Assembly (NCBI GenBank): GCA_035528715.1
Contig: DATKYB010000097.1
Coordinates: 1 to 9,673 of the forward strand
Direction: 5' to 3'
From: Nitrospinota bacterium
GTDB lineage: Bacteria; JADFOP01; DATKYB01
DNA length: 9,673 nucleotides
Below are positions 1 to 6,396 of this stretch, one piece after another (within the stretch, counting starts at the first letter, position 1; every line of letters begins with the position of its first letter). The position numbers and the translations under genes were made by a program. The notes under the pieces were generated by a model that had not been told where the DNA came from, did no database searches, and worked only from the letters and a program-made list of their open reading frames with translations.

Positions 1-1
1 T

Positions 2-628
2 GCAGCCTATATACCTCCTGCGCCTTTTGAAAAAAATCAAAATGGTATCTTTTGGGTCACTCCTGTAGAGAAAGAAAATTTAGAATCCCTTAAAGATCAT
101 AGTAAATATAAAATTGTAGTCATCGCTCTCCATGAGGCATATCCAGGCCATCACCTTCAATTTGTCCATTCCAATAAGATTAAATCAAAAATTAGAAGAC
201 AATTTTTCACCCCTCTTTTTGCGGAAGGATGGGCATTATACTGTGAGGAAATGATGTATGAGAATGGGTTCTACACTGACCCAAGAATACGCTTTTTACA
301 ATTAAAGGGACAGCTCTGGCGGGCGTGTCGGGTTGTCATAGATGTAAAGCTTCATCTGAAAAAGATGGGTATTGATGATGCAGTAGATATGCTTGTAAAT
401 GTTGCAAGATTGGAAAGAGTACAGGCTATAGGAGAAGTAAAACGTTATACCCAGACACCAACACAGCCGATGAGCTATATTATGGGAAAGCAGGAAATTT
501 TAAAATTGAGAGATGATGTAAAAGAACTAAGACCGAACCGTTTTAACATTAGAGATTTTCACAATGAGCTTCTTAGTTTTGGAACGATACCCATAGGCTT
601 GATAAGGGAGAGAATACTCAATCCTTAA
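2..628 (+). CDS. DUF885 family protein, zinc-peptidase-like (C-terminal part, 5' end outside window)
   Basis: The reading frame is open from base 2, so the first visible codon is internal; 208 residues remain before the TAA. DUF885 proteins are usually several hundred residues long, so most of the N-terminus is missing. The visible part carries two family hallmarks: HEAYPGHH at visible residues 44-51, a HExxPGHH variant of the zinc-binding helix, and EGWALYCE at 75-82, whose first Glu (E75) fits the downstream metal ligand. The rest is an alpha-helical tail (LWRACRVVIDVKLH, then QPMSYIMGKQEI) also typical of the family. From the family, a metal-dependent peptidase-like activity is expected; the substrate is unknown. 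The signal peptide or lipobox that some members have cannot be assessed here. An ATG at 251 is internal, since the zinc motif lies upstream of it. The 3' end overlaps the convergent panE by 11 bp. I am confident of the family, not of the function. Confidence 0.88.
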   Translation, partial: AAYIPPAPFEKNQNGIFWVTPVEKENLESLKDHSKYKIVVIALHEAYPGHHLQFVHSNKIKSKIRRQFFTPLFAEGWALYCEEMMYENGFYTDPRIRFLQLKGQLWRACRVVIDVKLHLKKMGIDDAVDMLVNVARLERVQAIGEVKRYTQTPTQPMSYIMGKQEILKLRDDVKELRPNRFNIRDFHNELLSFGTIPIGLIRERILNP

Positions 629-1541
629 AAAAGCTATCAGGAGCAGACATTAATTTTAATATAGTATACAATGTCTGATTGACCGGCACAGGAATCCCAT
701 ATTTTATTCCTCTCCTTACAACCTCTCCGTTTAATGCCTCCAGCTCTAGAGGTCTTCCCTTTTCTAAATCACGTAACATAGATGTTTTATCATGACCGAC
801 ATTTTGAGATAGCTCTAATGCTTTGTCTATTGCCTTTTCATCGAGAAGCACTGATTCTGCCCTGGCAACCTCTAATATCTCTTTCATTCCCAATCTTGCG
901 AGCTCAACTGAATCATTATCTTCCATCACTTCCTTCACAGTTTTTCTCGTAATGGCTGTAAAAGCATTAAAAAAAGAGTTCCATACAAGTTTTTCCCAGA
1001 GATCTTTAAAGATGGAATCAGAAATACTACAATGGATATCCGCATCTTGAAATATTTTAAGGATTTCTTTTGTCCGGAAGGATACTTTGCCATCCAATTC
1101 GCCAAATACTATTCTTCCTCCTGCTGAATGATGGATGATACCCGGTTTTTTTATCATAGAGAAGATATAGACAACGCCACCGAGAACTCTCCCTTTTCCA
1201 AAAATTTTCTCGAGCTTCTCTACATTATCTATACCATTTTGCAAAGAAATGATAGCTGTATCCTTTTTAAGAAAAGATTTTATCTCAGCGGCAGCCTTCA
1301 GGGTATTAAATGATTTTACACAGAATAAGATTAAATCGGGTGGGTCTATTATTTTGGGATCAGAGGTGGCCTTAACCTTAACAGCAAAATTTCCTTTATA
1401 ACTCTCAACAATTAATCCTTTGTTTTGTATGGCTTTTAAATGTGATCCCCTTGCTAAGAAGATAATGTCTTGATATTTCTTTGCTAAAAGTCCTCCAAAA
1501 TAGCCTCCTACTCCTCCAGTACCAACAACCAATATTTTTAT
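618..1541 (-). CDS. panE: 2-dehydropantoate 2-reductase (ketopantoate reductase, PanE/ApbA family)
   Basis: This enzyme reduces ketopantoate to pantoate with NADPH in the cytoplasm, on the route to pantothenate and coenzyme A. Counting from the TTG at 1532 (304 residues), the Rossmann loop GTGGVGG is at 4-10, CVKS at 71-74 and LQNG at 97-100. The catalytic segment LWEKLVWN holds the expected Lys181 and Asn185. A second conserved block runs SMLRDLEKGRPLELEALNG (251-269). Length is normal for the family. The start is doubtful: relatives begin MKILVVG, but here that stretch reads ATA AAA ATA TTG, so the family-like start would be an ATA codon at 1541 and the first standard codon is TTG at 1532. 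An ATG at 1546-1544 overlaps the upstream stop as ATGA but runs into TAA after two codons. The gene probably depends on the promoter of the gene before it. Other 2-hydroxyacid-type substrates are possible, because PanE paralogues are common and panB/panC are not in view. Confidence 0.85.
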   Translation of the reverse strand: MKILVVGTGGVGGYFGGLLAKKYQDIIFLARGSHLKAIQNKGLIVESYKGNFAVKVKATSDPKIIDPPDLILFCVKSFNTLKAAAEIKSFLKKDTAIISLQNGIDNVEKLEKIFGKGRVLGGVVYIFSMIKKPGIIHHSAGGRIVFGELDGKVSFRTKEILKIFQDADIHCSISDSIFKDLWEKLVWNSFFNAFTAITRKTVKEVMEDNDSVELARLGMKEILEVARAESVLLDEKAIDKALELSQNVGHDKTSMLRDLEKGRPLELEALNGEVVRRGIKYGIPVPVNQTLYTILKLMSAPDSFFKD

Positions 1542-1542
1542 A

Positions 1543-2052
1543 TCATTCTTTTCTCTGAAGACGTCTTATCTCCTCTTTTATCAACTGTTCCGCTAACCTA
1601 GGAACAACCTCAGAGGCTATTCTTTCAATGGTTTTTGTAGCTATTTCTTCAATCTTTTGATCAGTTACACGCAACATCTTGTCGCCTAAACTATCTTCAT
1701 CCATGTTCTTTTCCTCTTCAACAAACTCGGTTTGGTTTTGAGTACTATCAACCAAGACAATCTCTTCGTCTTTTGATTCTTCCTCGGCTTGTGTCTGATC
1801 TTTTGTTTCTTCTTCCTTCAGCTCACTTTCACTGGGAAAAATTTCATCGGTTGATAATCTTTCATCCTGAACATCATCTTCACCCATATTTTCCTCTTTT
1901 TTTTCTTCTTCGAGATCTCCCTCATCTTCTTTTTCTTCTTCCTCAGCGGTTTCCTCAAGAAAGGTTATGATAACTCTTGTATTCTCATCTACCTTAACAG
2001 GCTCTAGAAGCTTAATGATATTACCATCATAAATCCCTCTAACGGTTATCAT
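1543..2052 (-). CDS. Composite acidic protein: AF2212/DUF104-like N-terminus, acidic linker, helical C-terminus
   Basis: I do not recognise the full-length protein (169 aa). Residues 1-33 (MITVRGIYDGNIIKLLEPVK..., RVIITFLEE) resemble the small beta-rich AF2212/DUF104 antitoxin-like domain, here without a toxin gene beside it. Residues 34-120 are dominated by Glu, Asp, Lys, Ser and Thr with no hydrophobic core, so this part is likely disordered and strongly negative. Residues 121-169 become helix-forming, ending in ASEVVPRLAEQLIKEEIRRL. That pattern recalls the C-terminal helices of deltaproteobacterial response-regulator-like proteins and, more loosely, the DUF2497/PopZ tail (VP.LAE.LI.EEI). 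PopZ also joins a short N-terminal region to its oligomerising C-terminus through an acidic linker, so a scaffold role is a reasonable guess but only that. The start is firm: ATG at 2052 follows AAGGAGGT with 5 nt spacing. It is the first gene of a unit with panE. Confidence 0.72.
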   Translation of the reverse strand: MITVRGIYDGNIIKLLEPVKVDENTRVIITFLEETAEEEEKEDEGDLEEEKKEENMGEDDVQDERLSTDEIFPSESELKEEETKDQTQAEEESKDEEIVLVDSTQNQTEFVEEEKNMDEDSLGDKMLRVTDQKIEEIATKTIERIASEVVPRLAEQLIKEEIRRLQRKE

Positions 2053-2057
2053 CTCGC

Positions 2058-2065
2058 ACCTCCTT
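2058..2065 (-). promoter_or_regulatory. Strong Shine-Dalgarno for the acidic composite protein
   Basis: On the minus strand the sequence AAGGAGGT lies 5 nt before the ATG at 2052. It is the best ribosome binding site in the window and fixes this start. It suggests the acidic protein is translated efficiently, in contrast with panE just downstream. Confidence 0.85.
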
Positions 2066-2085
2066 AGGTTTAGAATATATCAAGA

Positions 2086-2114
2086 ATGTTAAGGCTAATT
2101 AAAAATAGAGTCAA
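2086..2114 (-). promoter_or_regulatory. Predicted sigma-70-like promoter for the 2052-618 unit
   Basis: On the minus strand TTGACT (2114-2109) is followed after exactly 17 nt by TAACAT (2091-2086). This matches the consensus boxes at 5 of 6 and 4 of 6 positions. The implied transcript start near 2079 leaves a leader of under 30 nt that contains the strong ribosome binding site. It would drive the acidic protein and panE together. This was found by eye only, in AT-rich DNA where chance matches are common. Confidence 0.55.
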
Positions 2115-2187
2115 GTCTTTTAAAAAAAATCAAAATCTAAAATATCTCATTTATTGTTAATGAATTCCGATAGGATAATGTATATAC

Positions 2188-2217
2188 TTGACACCCATTC
2201 AAACAATATGTTATCAA
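2188..2217 (+). promoter_or_regulatory. Predicted sigma-70-like promoter for cdaA-cdaR
   Basis: A perfect -35 hexamer TTGACA at 2188-2193 is followed after 18 nt by TATCAA at 2212-2217 (4 of 6 matches). Transcription would begin near 2225, about 35 nt before the cdaA ATG. The -35 box is strong and the -10 box is only fair, so the exact -10 is uncertain. It faces away from the minus-strand promoter in the same 208-bp gap. I see no c-di-AMP riboswitch or other structured leader here. Confidence 0.5.
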
Positions 2218-2260
2218 TATCAAAATTTATTTTAAAAGTAATGACATAAGGCATGAGGTT

Positions 2261-3025
2261 ATGCTCAGGTCCCTGGTTGACATTCTATTAGTCAGTTTTA
2301 TTATATACAATCTCTTATTACTTATTAGAGGTACCAGGGCTGTCCAAATGGCTGTTGGAGTCGTATTAATTATCCTAGCTTTCTATTTCTCCGAAAGATT
2401 TCAATTTCCTACAGTCCACTGGCTTTTAAGAAACTTTCTGTCATATATTGTTATTGCTATTATCGTTTTGTTTCAAGCGGAAATAAGAAGGGGATTAGCA
2501 AAATTTGGAACTAACCCCTTCTTGAATCTTTTTTATAAGCAAGAACAAGATACGTCCCTTGAAGAAATCGTCATGACTGCTACAACTATGTCTCAAAAGC
2601 GTATTGGTGGTCTTATTGTTATAGAAAATGAGGTTGGATTACGAACCTATATAGAGGGGGGTATTAAAATCGATGCAGTAGTTACCCTAGACCTCTTATT
2701 AAGTATTTTCAATCCAAAGTCCCCTCTCCATGATGGAGCAGTAATAATTAAAAACGGAAGGATAATGGCTGCATCCTCCTTCCTTCCCCTAACTACGAAC
2801 CCCAGATTAAGTAAAGACTTAGGAACAAGGCACAGGGCTGCTTTAGGTATATCTGAGGAAAGTGATGCTGTTGTCATTGTTATATCAGAAGAGACGTGGG
2901 CAATTTCTTTGGTTCATAGAGGAAAGATTTATAGAAATCTTGCTACAACCTCTTTGAGAAACCATCTATATGAATCCTTAGAAAAAAAGAAACTTAAAAG
3001 AAAAAAAGAAAAACTTAGTAATTGA
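2261..3025 (+). CDS. cdaA: Membrane diadenylate cyclase CdaA (DAC domain)
   Basis: CdaA condenses two ATP into cyclic di-AMP on the cytoplasmic face of the membrane. The second messenger controls potassium and osmolyte transport and cell-wall homeostasis where it has been studied. The protein is 254 aa, within the normal CdaA range. Three N-terminal membrane segments lie at about residues 5-22, 28-45 and 59-72, and the IRGTRA loop after the first is typical. The DAC domain follows from about 97, with the catalytic SPLHDGAV (DGA at 158-160) and GTRHRAALG (RHR at 190-192), then the conserved ISEESDAVVIVISEE. The lysine-rich tail is short. The ATG at 2261 is preceded by TAAGG about 9 nt upstream and by a closer GAGGT, and it leaves the first helix complete. 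cdaR follows after 10 bp. Nothing suggests a missing catalytic residue. Confidence 0.95.
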   Translation: MLRSLVDILLVSFIIYNLLLLIRGTRAVQMAVGVVLIILAFYFSERFQFPTVHWLLRNFLSYIVIAIIVLFQAEIRRGLAKFGTNPFLNLFYKQEQDTSLEEIVMTATTMSQKRIGGLIVIENEVGLRTYIEGGIKIDAVVTLDLLLSIFNPKSPLHDGAVIIKNGRIMAASSFLPLTTNPRLSKDLGTRHRAALGISEESDAVVIVISEETWAISLVHRGKIYRNLATTSLRNHLYESLEKKKLKRKKEKLSN

Positions 3026-3035
3026 TAAGATAAAT

Positions 3036-3971
3036 ATGAACCTTGGTTTTCTAAAAAAGAATTTATTGTTAAAGATTTTATCACTTCTTTTTGCCATACT
3101 TATCTGGTTTATTGTAACAAAAGAAGAAAAATCAATTTTGCAATTAACTGTTCCCCTTGAGCTAAAAAATCTTCCTTACAATCTCATCATTTCTAACATC
3201 TCTCCCGGCAAAATAGATTTAAGAATCCAAGGGTCTAAGAGCACGTTGGCCAACCTCGCAACTGGAGATGTTACCGTCTCACTGGATATATCCAAGGGCC
3301 AGATAGGTAAAAACAGATTCTTTCTTAGAACTGAAAATGTCAAACATCCCTTTGGCACAGAAATCTTACTGATAGAACCGTCTATAATTCCCATAAACAT
3401 ACAAAAAAAGTTGCAGAAGATCATCCCCTTAAGGCTAAATATTGAGGGCAAGCCTAAAGAAGGATTCAAGGTTGCTGAGACTAACTTAGAGCCTAAAGCT
3501 GTAACTGTTGCTGGCCCTGAAAAAGAAGTAGAAAAAATCAAAGAAATAAAGACAGAAACCATAAATGTAGATAATCAAAATCAAACTTTTACTAAAGAAG
3601 TCTCCCCTATAATCACAAGTCCTCGTATAAGTCTCGTTACAACAGAAAAGATTAGAGCAGAGGTAAAAATTGAGGAGATTGATATTACCAGGAAGTTTTC
3701 AAATATCCCAATCAAAATTATCCCACCAGATTTTAAGGTGGATTACAATCCAAAAACAGTAGATATAATTCTAAACGGACCTCCATCCATTATAAACAGT
3801 TTGGATAATGCTCAAATTATTGTAGAAATCAATATAGCTGAGCTGGAACCAACACCAAAAGACTATAAACTGACTCCTCATTTGAAATTTACTTCTCAAG
3901 TTCCAAAAACTGTTATAGTAAAAAAGATCATTCCCACTTCTATAGATTTGAGGATATACTCAAAAAAATAG
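3036..3971 (+). CDS. cdaR: CdaA regulator CdaR (YbbR-repeat protein)
   Basis: CdaR is a single-pass membrane protein that binds CdaA and modulates c-di-AMP production, mostly from outside the cytoplasmic membrane. It has 311 residues. One transmembrane segment lies at about 10-27 (LLLKILSLLFAILIWFIVT), followed directly by charged TKEEK; this is the usual N-terminal anchor. Three YbbR-like beta-rich repeats then fit at roughly 34-117, 120-205 and 208-308. They are seen in recurring features such as LPLELKNLPYN-type openings, PxxVTVAGPEKEVEKI at about 154-169 and VDIILNGPPSIINSL at about 243-257. Many Firmicute CdaR proteins have four repeats, so this one may be a shorter version. No strong Shine-Dalgarno precedes the ATG, so translation is probably coupled to cdaA, whose stop is 10 bp upstream. 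In many bacteria glmM follows, but here the next gene is convergent. Confidence 0.9.
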   Translation: MNLGFLKKNLLLKILSLLFAILIWFIVTKEEKSILQLTVPLELKNLPYNLIISNISPGKIDLRIQGSKSTLANLATGDVTVSLDISKGQIGKNRFFLRTENVKHPFGTEILLIEPSIIPINIQKKLQKIIPLRLNIEGKPKEGFKVAETNLEPKAVTVAGPEKEVEKIKEIKTETINVDNQNQTFTKEVSPIITSPRISLVTTEKIRAEVKIEEIDITRKFSNIPIKIIPPDFKVDYNPKTVDIILNGPPSIINSLDNAQIIVEINIAELEPTPKDYKLTPHLKFTSQVPKTVIVKKIIPTSIDLRIYSKK

Positions 3972-3978
3972 ATAGGCA

Positions 3979-4725
3979 TTAAGCCGGCTTTAAGGCTTTA
4001 ATCTTAGCACTTACTAAACCTTCAAAAGAGGCTTTCGATACAATCTCTATTTCTTCAAAACCTGCTTTTCTGATCTTTTCGATATATTCTTCTTCTTTAA
4101 CAACACCTCCTTGACAAAGAACCCAGATATCTAAATTATTTCTTGAATCTTCTGGAATATCTTCTTTACTCACCATATCACATACGATCAATCTTCCTCC
4201 TGGTTTCAATACTCTAAAGGATTCTCGAAAGACCTTATCTTTATTCGGAGAAAGATTAATAACGCAATTACTTATAACTACATCTACAGAACCATCTTCT
4301 AAAGGTATATCCTCAATATCTCCCCTCTCAAACTCAACATTTCTTAGTTTAAGTTTATTAGCACCCATTTGTGCCTTTCTTAGCATTTCTTTGGTCATAT
4401 CCAAGCCTATAACCTTACCCTTATCTCCAACGAGTTCAGCAGCAAGAAAACAATCTAACCCTCCACCAGAGCCCAAATCTAAAACTATTTCGCCTGGTTT
4501 TAATTTATCTATAGTCAAAGGATTGCCGCAACCACAGAATGTATCGATCATTCCTCCAGGCATACGAGATAGTTTTTTTATATCATAACCAAGATAGCCA
4601 GCCTTCGCAATTTTGCCGGCATCTGCCTCCCATTCACACTGTTCTAAACCAGCAGTGGCAATTTCAGTATATTTTAATCTAACAGCCTTTTTTATTTCTT
4701 CATCGGAATGTTTTAACCCCATCAT
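3979..4725 (-). CDS. arsM: Arsenite methyltransferase ArsM (SAM-dependent)
   Basis: ArsM transfers methyl groups from S-adenosylmethionine to trivalent arsenic in the cytoplasm, giving methylated and eventually volatile arsenicals. The protein is 248 aa, the usual bacterial length. The SAM-binding motif I is VLDLGSGGGLDCFLA (81-95), followed by the acidic loop GLDM (107-110) and the post-motif GDIEDIPLEDGSVDVVISN. ArsM-specific signs are FCGCGNP (63-69), SNCVINLSP (152-160) and WVLCQGG (201-207). The cysteines C66, C154 and C204 fit the three arsenic ligands known from algal ArsM, and C30 may match the further conserved Cys. Two ATGs stand at 4725 and 4722, and AAAGGGG upstream suits the second slightly better in spacing. 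nadB ends 71 bp upstream on the same strand with no terminator visible, so read-through is possible. No ArsR operator or other arsenic gene is seen nearby. Confidence 0.9.
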   Translation of the reverse strand: MMGLKHSDEEIKKAVRLKYTEIATAGLEQCEWEADAGKIAKAGYLGYDIKKLSRMPGGMIDTFCGCGNPLTIDKLKPGEIVLDLGSGGGLDCFLAAELVGDKGKVIGLDMTKEMLRKAQMGANKLKLRNVEFERGDIEDIPLEDGSVDVVISNCVINLSPNKDKVFRESFRVLKPGGRLIVCDMVSKEDIPEDSRNNLDIWVLCQGGVVKEEEYIEKIRKAGFEEIEIVSKASFEGLVSAKIKALKPA

Positions 4726-4796
4726 TTTCCCCTTTCTTGTCGAACAAAATTACATTTTTTAGATTTAAGATACAGCTAGAGCTACCTTTAAAAATT

Positions 4797-6383
4797 TTAA
4801 TCCTTTCTATAATGACATCCCATACTTCTTTTGTTTCTCAAGGCAGAATTAATAACTATTAAAGCAACCAAAATCCCATTTCTCAGACCCACTAAGCTAT
4901 CTGTCAGCAGTGTCCTCCTATAAAACTGTTCGATTCTGTGGCAAAGATAATCCATGTCTGCCTTTGCTCTTTCCAGTCTCTTGGATGTTCTAACAATCCC
5001 TGCATAGTTCCACATGGTTGTCTTGATATTCAACCAATCCTGATAAATCAATGCTGGATCTATTTCCTCTTCAAGACCAGTATAGTCCCAAAGAGGAATA
5101 GAAGAAAAGTCTTTGGATTTTTTCTTATCGATTGTTTTTATTATATCTTTACCAGCCCTATACCCCCATACCAAACATTCTAAGAGAGAGGTGCTTGCAA
5201 GCCTATTAGCCCCATGAAGACCGGTACAGGAAACTTCACCAACAGCATATAAATCCTTGAGATTTGTTCTTCCCCAAGAATCTACCCTTACCCCTCCGCA
5301 AAAGTAATGGGCAGAAGGAACAACAGGGATAGGTTCTTTTGTTATATCGATCCCAAAACGGAGACACTGTTCATAAATATTTGGAAATCTTTTTTTAATA
5401 TTAATATTGTTCTTCTTAAGAAAGGACATGTCCAAGAGAACATAATCATCCTTATCCTTGACCATTTCCTCATGAATAGACCTTGCAACAACATCTCTTG
5501 GAGCTAGGTCTTTTAGCTTCTCGTCATAGTTCTTCATAAAAAAATCACCCTTCATATTCATCAGCTTCGCTCCCTCACCCCGCACTGCCTCAGAAATGAG
5601 AAAACGTTCAGCATCTTTCTTATAAAAAGTCGTAGGGTGAAATTGAATAAATTCAGCATTAATTATAGACGCCCCAGCTCGATATGCCATAGCGACGCCA
5701 TCTCCCCTGGCTCCTTCCGGGTTTGTGGTGTGAAGATAAATCTGACCTATTCCTCCTGTGGCTAACACAGTCTTTTTAGATAAAACCGTCCTTATTTTTT
5801 TTGTTTTACGATCCAAGACATACGTGCCCATTGAAGTGACTTCATCATAAATGGCAAGGGGATTTTTGGAATGATGGGTATTTGTTACAAGATCTACACC
5901 GCTGTGATTCGTAATAATTTCAATATTAGGCTCCTTTTGAAGGTGTTCTATTAACTTACTTTCAATTGCCCTTCCTGTTGCATCGTCTACATGGAGAATC
6001 CTTTTGCAAGAGTGAGCGGCCTCTCTGGTCATATGAAAAGAACCTTTTGGCTCTTTAGTAAACTCTATCCCCAGTTCTTTTATAAGTAATTCCTCTACGA
6101 GTCTTGGTCCTTCATTTGCTAAGATCTTAACAGCCTCAGGGTTACAAAGTCCATCTCCTGCCCTAAGGATATCTTCTTCGAGGAGCTCAGGAGAATCATT
6201 TTCAACTTCTGCTATTATTCCACCCTGAGCATACTTTGTGCTTGATTCTTCAGGTTCCTCAGACCTGGTTATTACTGTCACATGAAGTCCCTTTTTAGCC
6301 GCAATTAGGGCGACCATACAACCAGACAGACCGCTTCCAAGAACCAATACATCTGTCTCAAACCTCTCTTCATCTTTTTTCAT
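4797..6383 (-). CDS. nadB: L-aspartate oxidase NadB
   Basis: NadB is the FAD enzyme that oxidises L-aspartate to iminoaspartate, the first step of de novo NAD synthesis; it can use oxygen or fumarate as acceptor. From the ATG at 6383 it has 528 residues, close to the E. coli protein. The FAD dinucleotide motif VLGSGLSG is at 14-21 and the flavin-contacting SSTKYAQGGI at 47-56. Substrate and active-site segments typical of the succinate dehydrogenase/fumarate reductase flavoprotein family are HVDDATG (131-137), EFIQFHPTTF (244-253), APRDVVARSI (294-303), HYFCGGV (359-365) and GLHGANRLASTSLLE (388-402). The C-terminal helical domain ends in MGCHYRKD. The start is set by AGAGGT with 7 nt spacing; an in-frame GTG at 6440 would overlap nadA by 46 bp and add 19 residues not expected in the family. 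It forms an operon with nadA and nadC. Confidence 0.95.
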   Translation of the reverse strand: MKKDEERFETDVLVLGSGLSGCMVALIAAKKGLHVTVITRSEEPEESSTKYAQGGIIAEVENDSPELLEEDILRAGDGLCNPEAVKILANEGPRLVEELLIKELGIEFTKEPKGSFHMTREAAHSCKRILHVDDATGRAIESKLIEHLQKEPNIEIITNHSGVDLVTNTHHSKNPLAIYDEVTSMGTYVLDRKTKKIRTVLSKKTVLATGGIGQIYLHTTNPEGARGDGVAMAYRAGASIINAEFIQFHPTTFYKKDAERFLISEAVRGEGAKLMNMKGDFFMKNYDEKLKDLAPRDVVARSIHEEMVKDKDDYVLLDMSFLKKNNINIKKRFPNIYEQCLRFGIDITKEPIPVVPSAHYFCGGVRVDSWGRTNLKDLYAVGEVSCTGLHGANRLASTSLLECLVWGYRAGKDIIKTIDKKKSKDFSSIPLWDYTGLEEEIDPALIYQDWLNIKTTMWNYAGIVRTSKRLERAKADMDYLCHRIEQFYRRTLLTDSLVGLRNGILVALIVINSALRNKRSMGCHYRKD

Positions 6384-6390
6384 TCTCTTT

Positions 6391-6396
6391 ACCTCT
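6391..6396 (-). promoter_or_regulatory. Ribosome binding site of nadB, overlapping the nadA stop
   Basis: On the minus strand AGAGGT sits 7 nt before the nadB ATG at 6383. Its first bases are shared with the nadA stop codon TAG (6397-6395). Ribosomes ending nadA therefore stop on the nadB binding site, which points to coupled translation. It also decides in favour of the 6383 start over the longer GTG start. Confidence 0.75.

Noticed and set aside
1773-1970. A plus-strand open frame rich in Leu and Phe that looks like a membrane peptide
   Set aside because: It is the reverse complement of the Glu/Asp-rich linker of the gene on the minus strand; GAA and GAG codons read backwards give TTC and CTC, hence the hydrophobic look.
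1543-2052. A toxin-antitoxin module, because of the AF2212/DUF104-like N-terminus
   Set aside because: No PIN-domain or other toxin is adjacent. The neighbour is a metabolic reductase, and the antitoxin-like part is only a fifth of the protein.
2147-2163. An inverted repeat TCATT-N7-AATGA in the divergent promoter region, considered as an operator
   Set aside because: Five base pairs in very AT-rich sequence is expected by chance. It matches no regulator site I can name.
3176-3562. A 128-codon minus-strand open frame
   Set aside because: It is antisense within cdaR, whose YbbR repeats and membrane anchor are clear on the plus strand.
3981-3997. A palindrome (AAGCCGGCTT) and nearby GGCTT repeat between cdaR and arsM, considered as a bidirectional terminator
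   Set aside because: The stem is short, it lies within the last codons of arsM, and the A/T tract (3962-3968) is too far from it on the minus strand. It could still slow transcription, but the evidence is thin.
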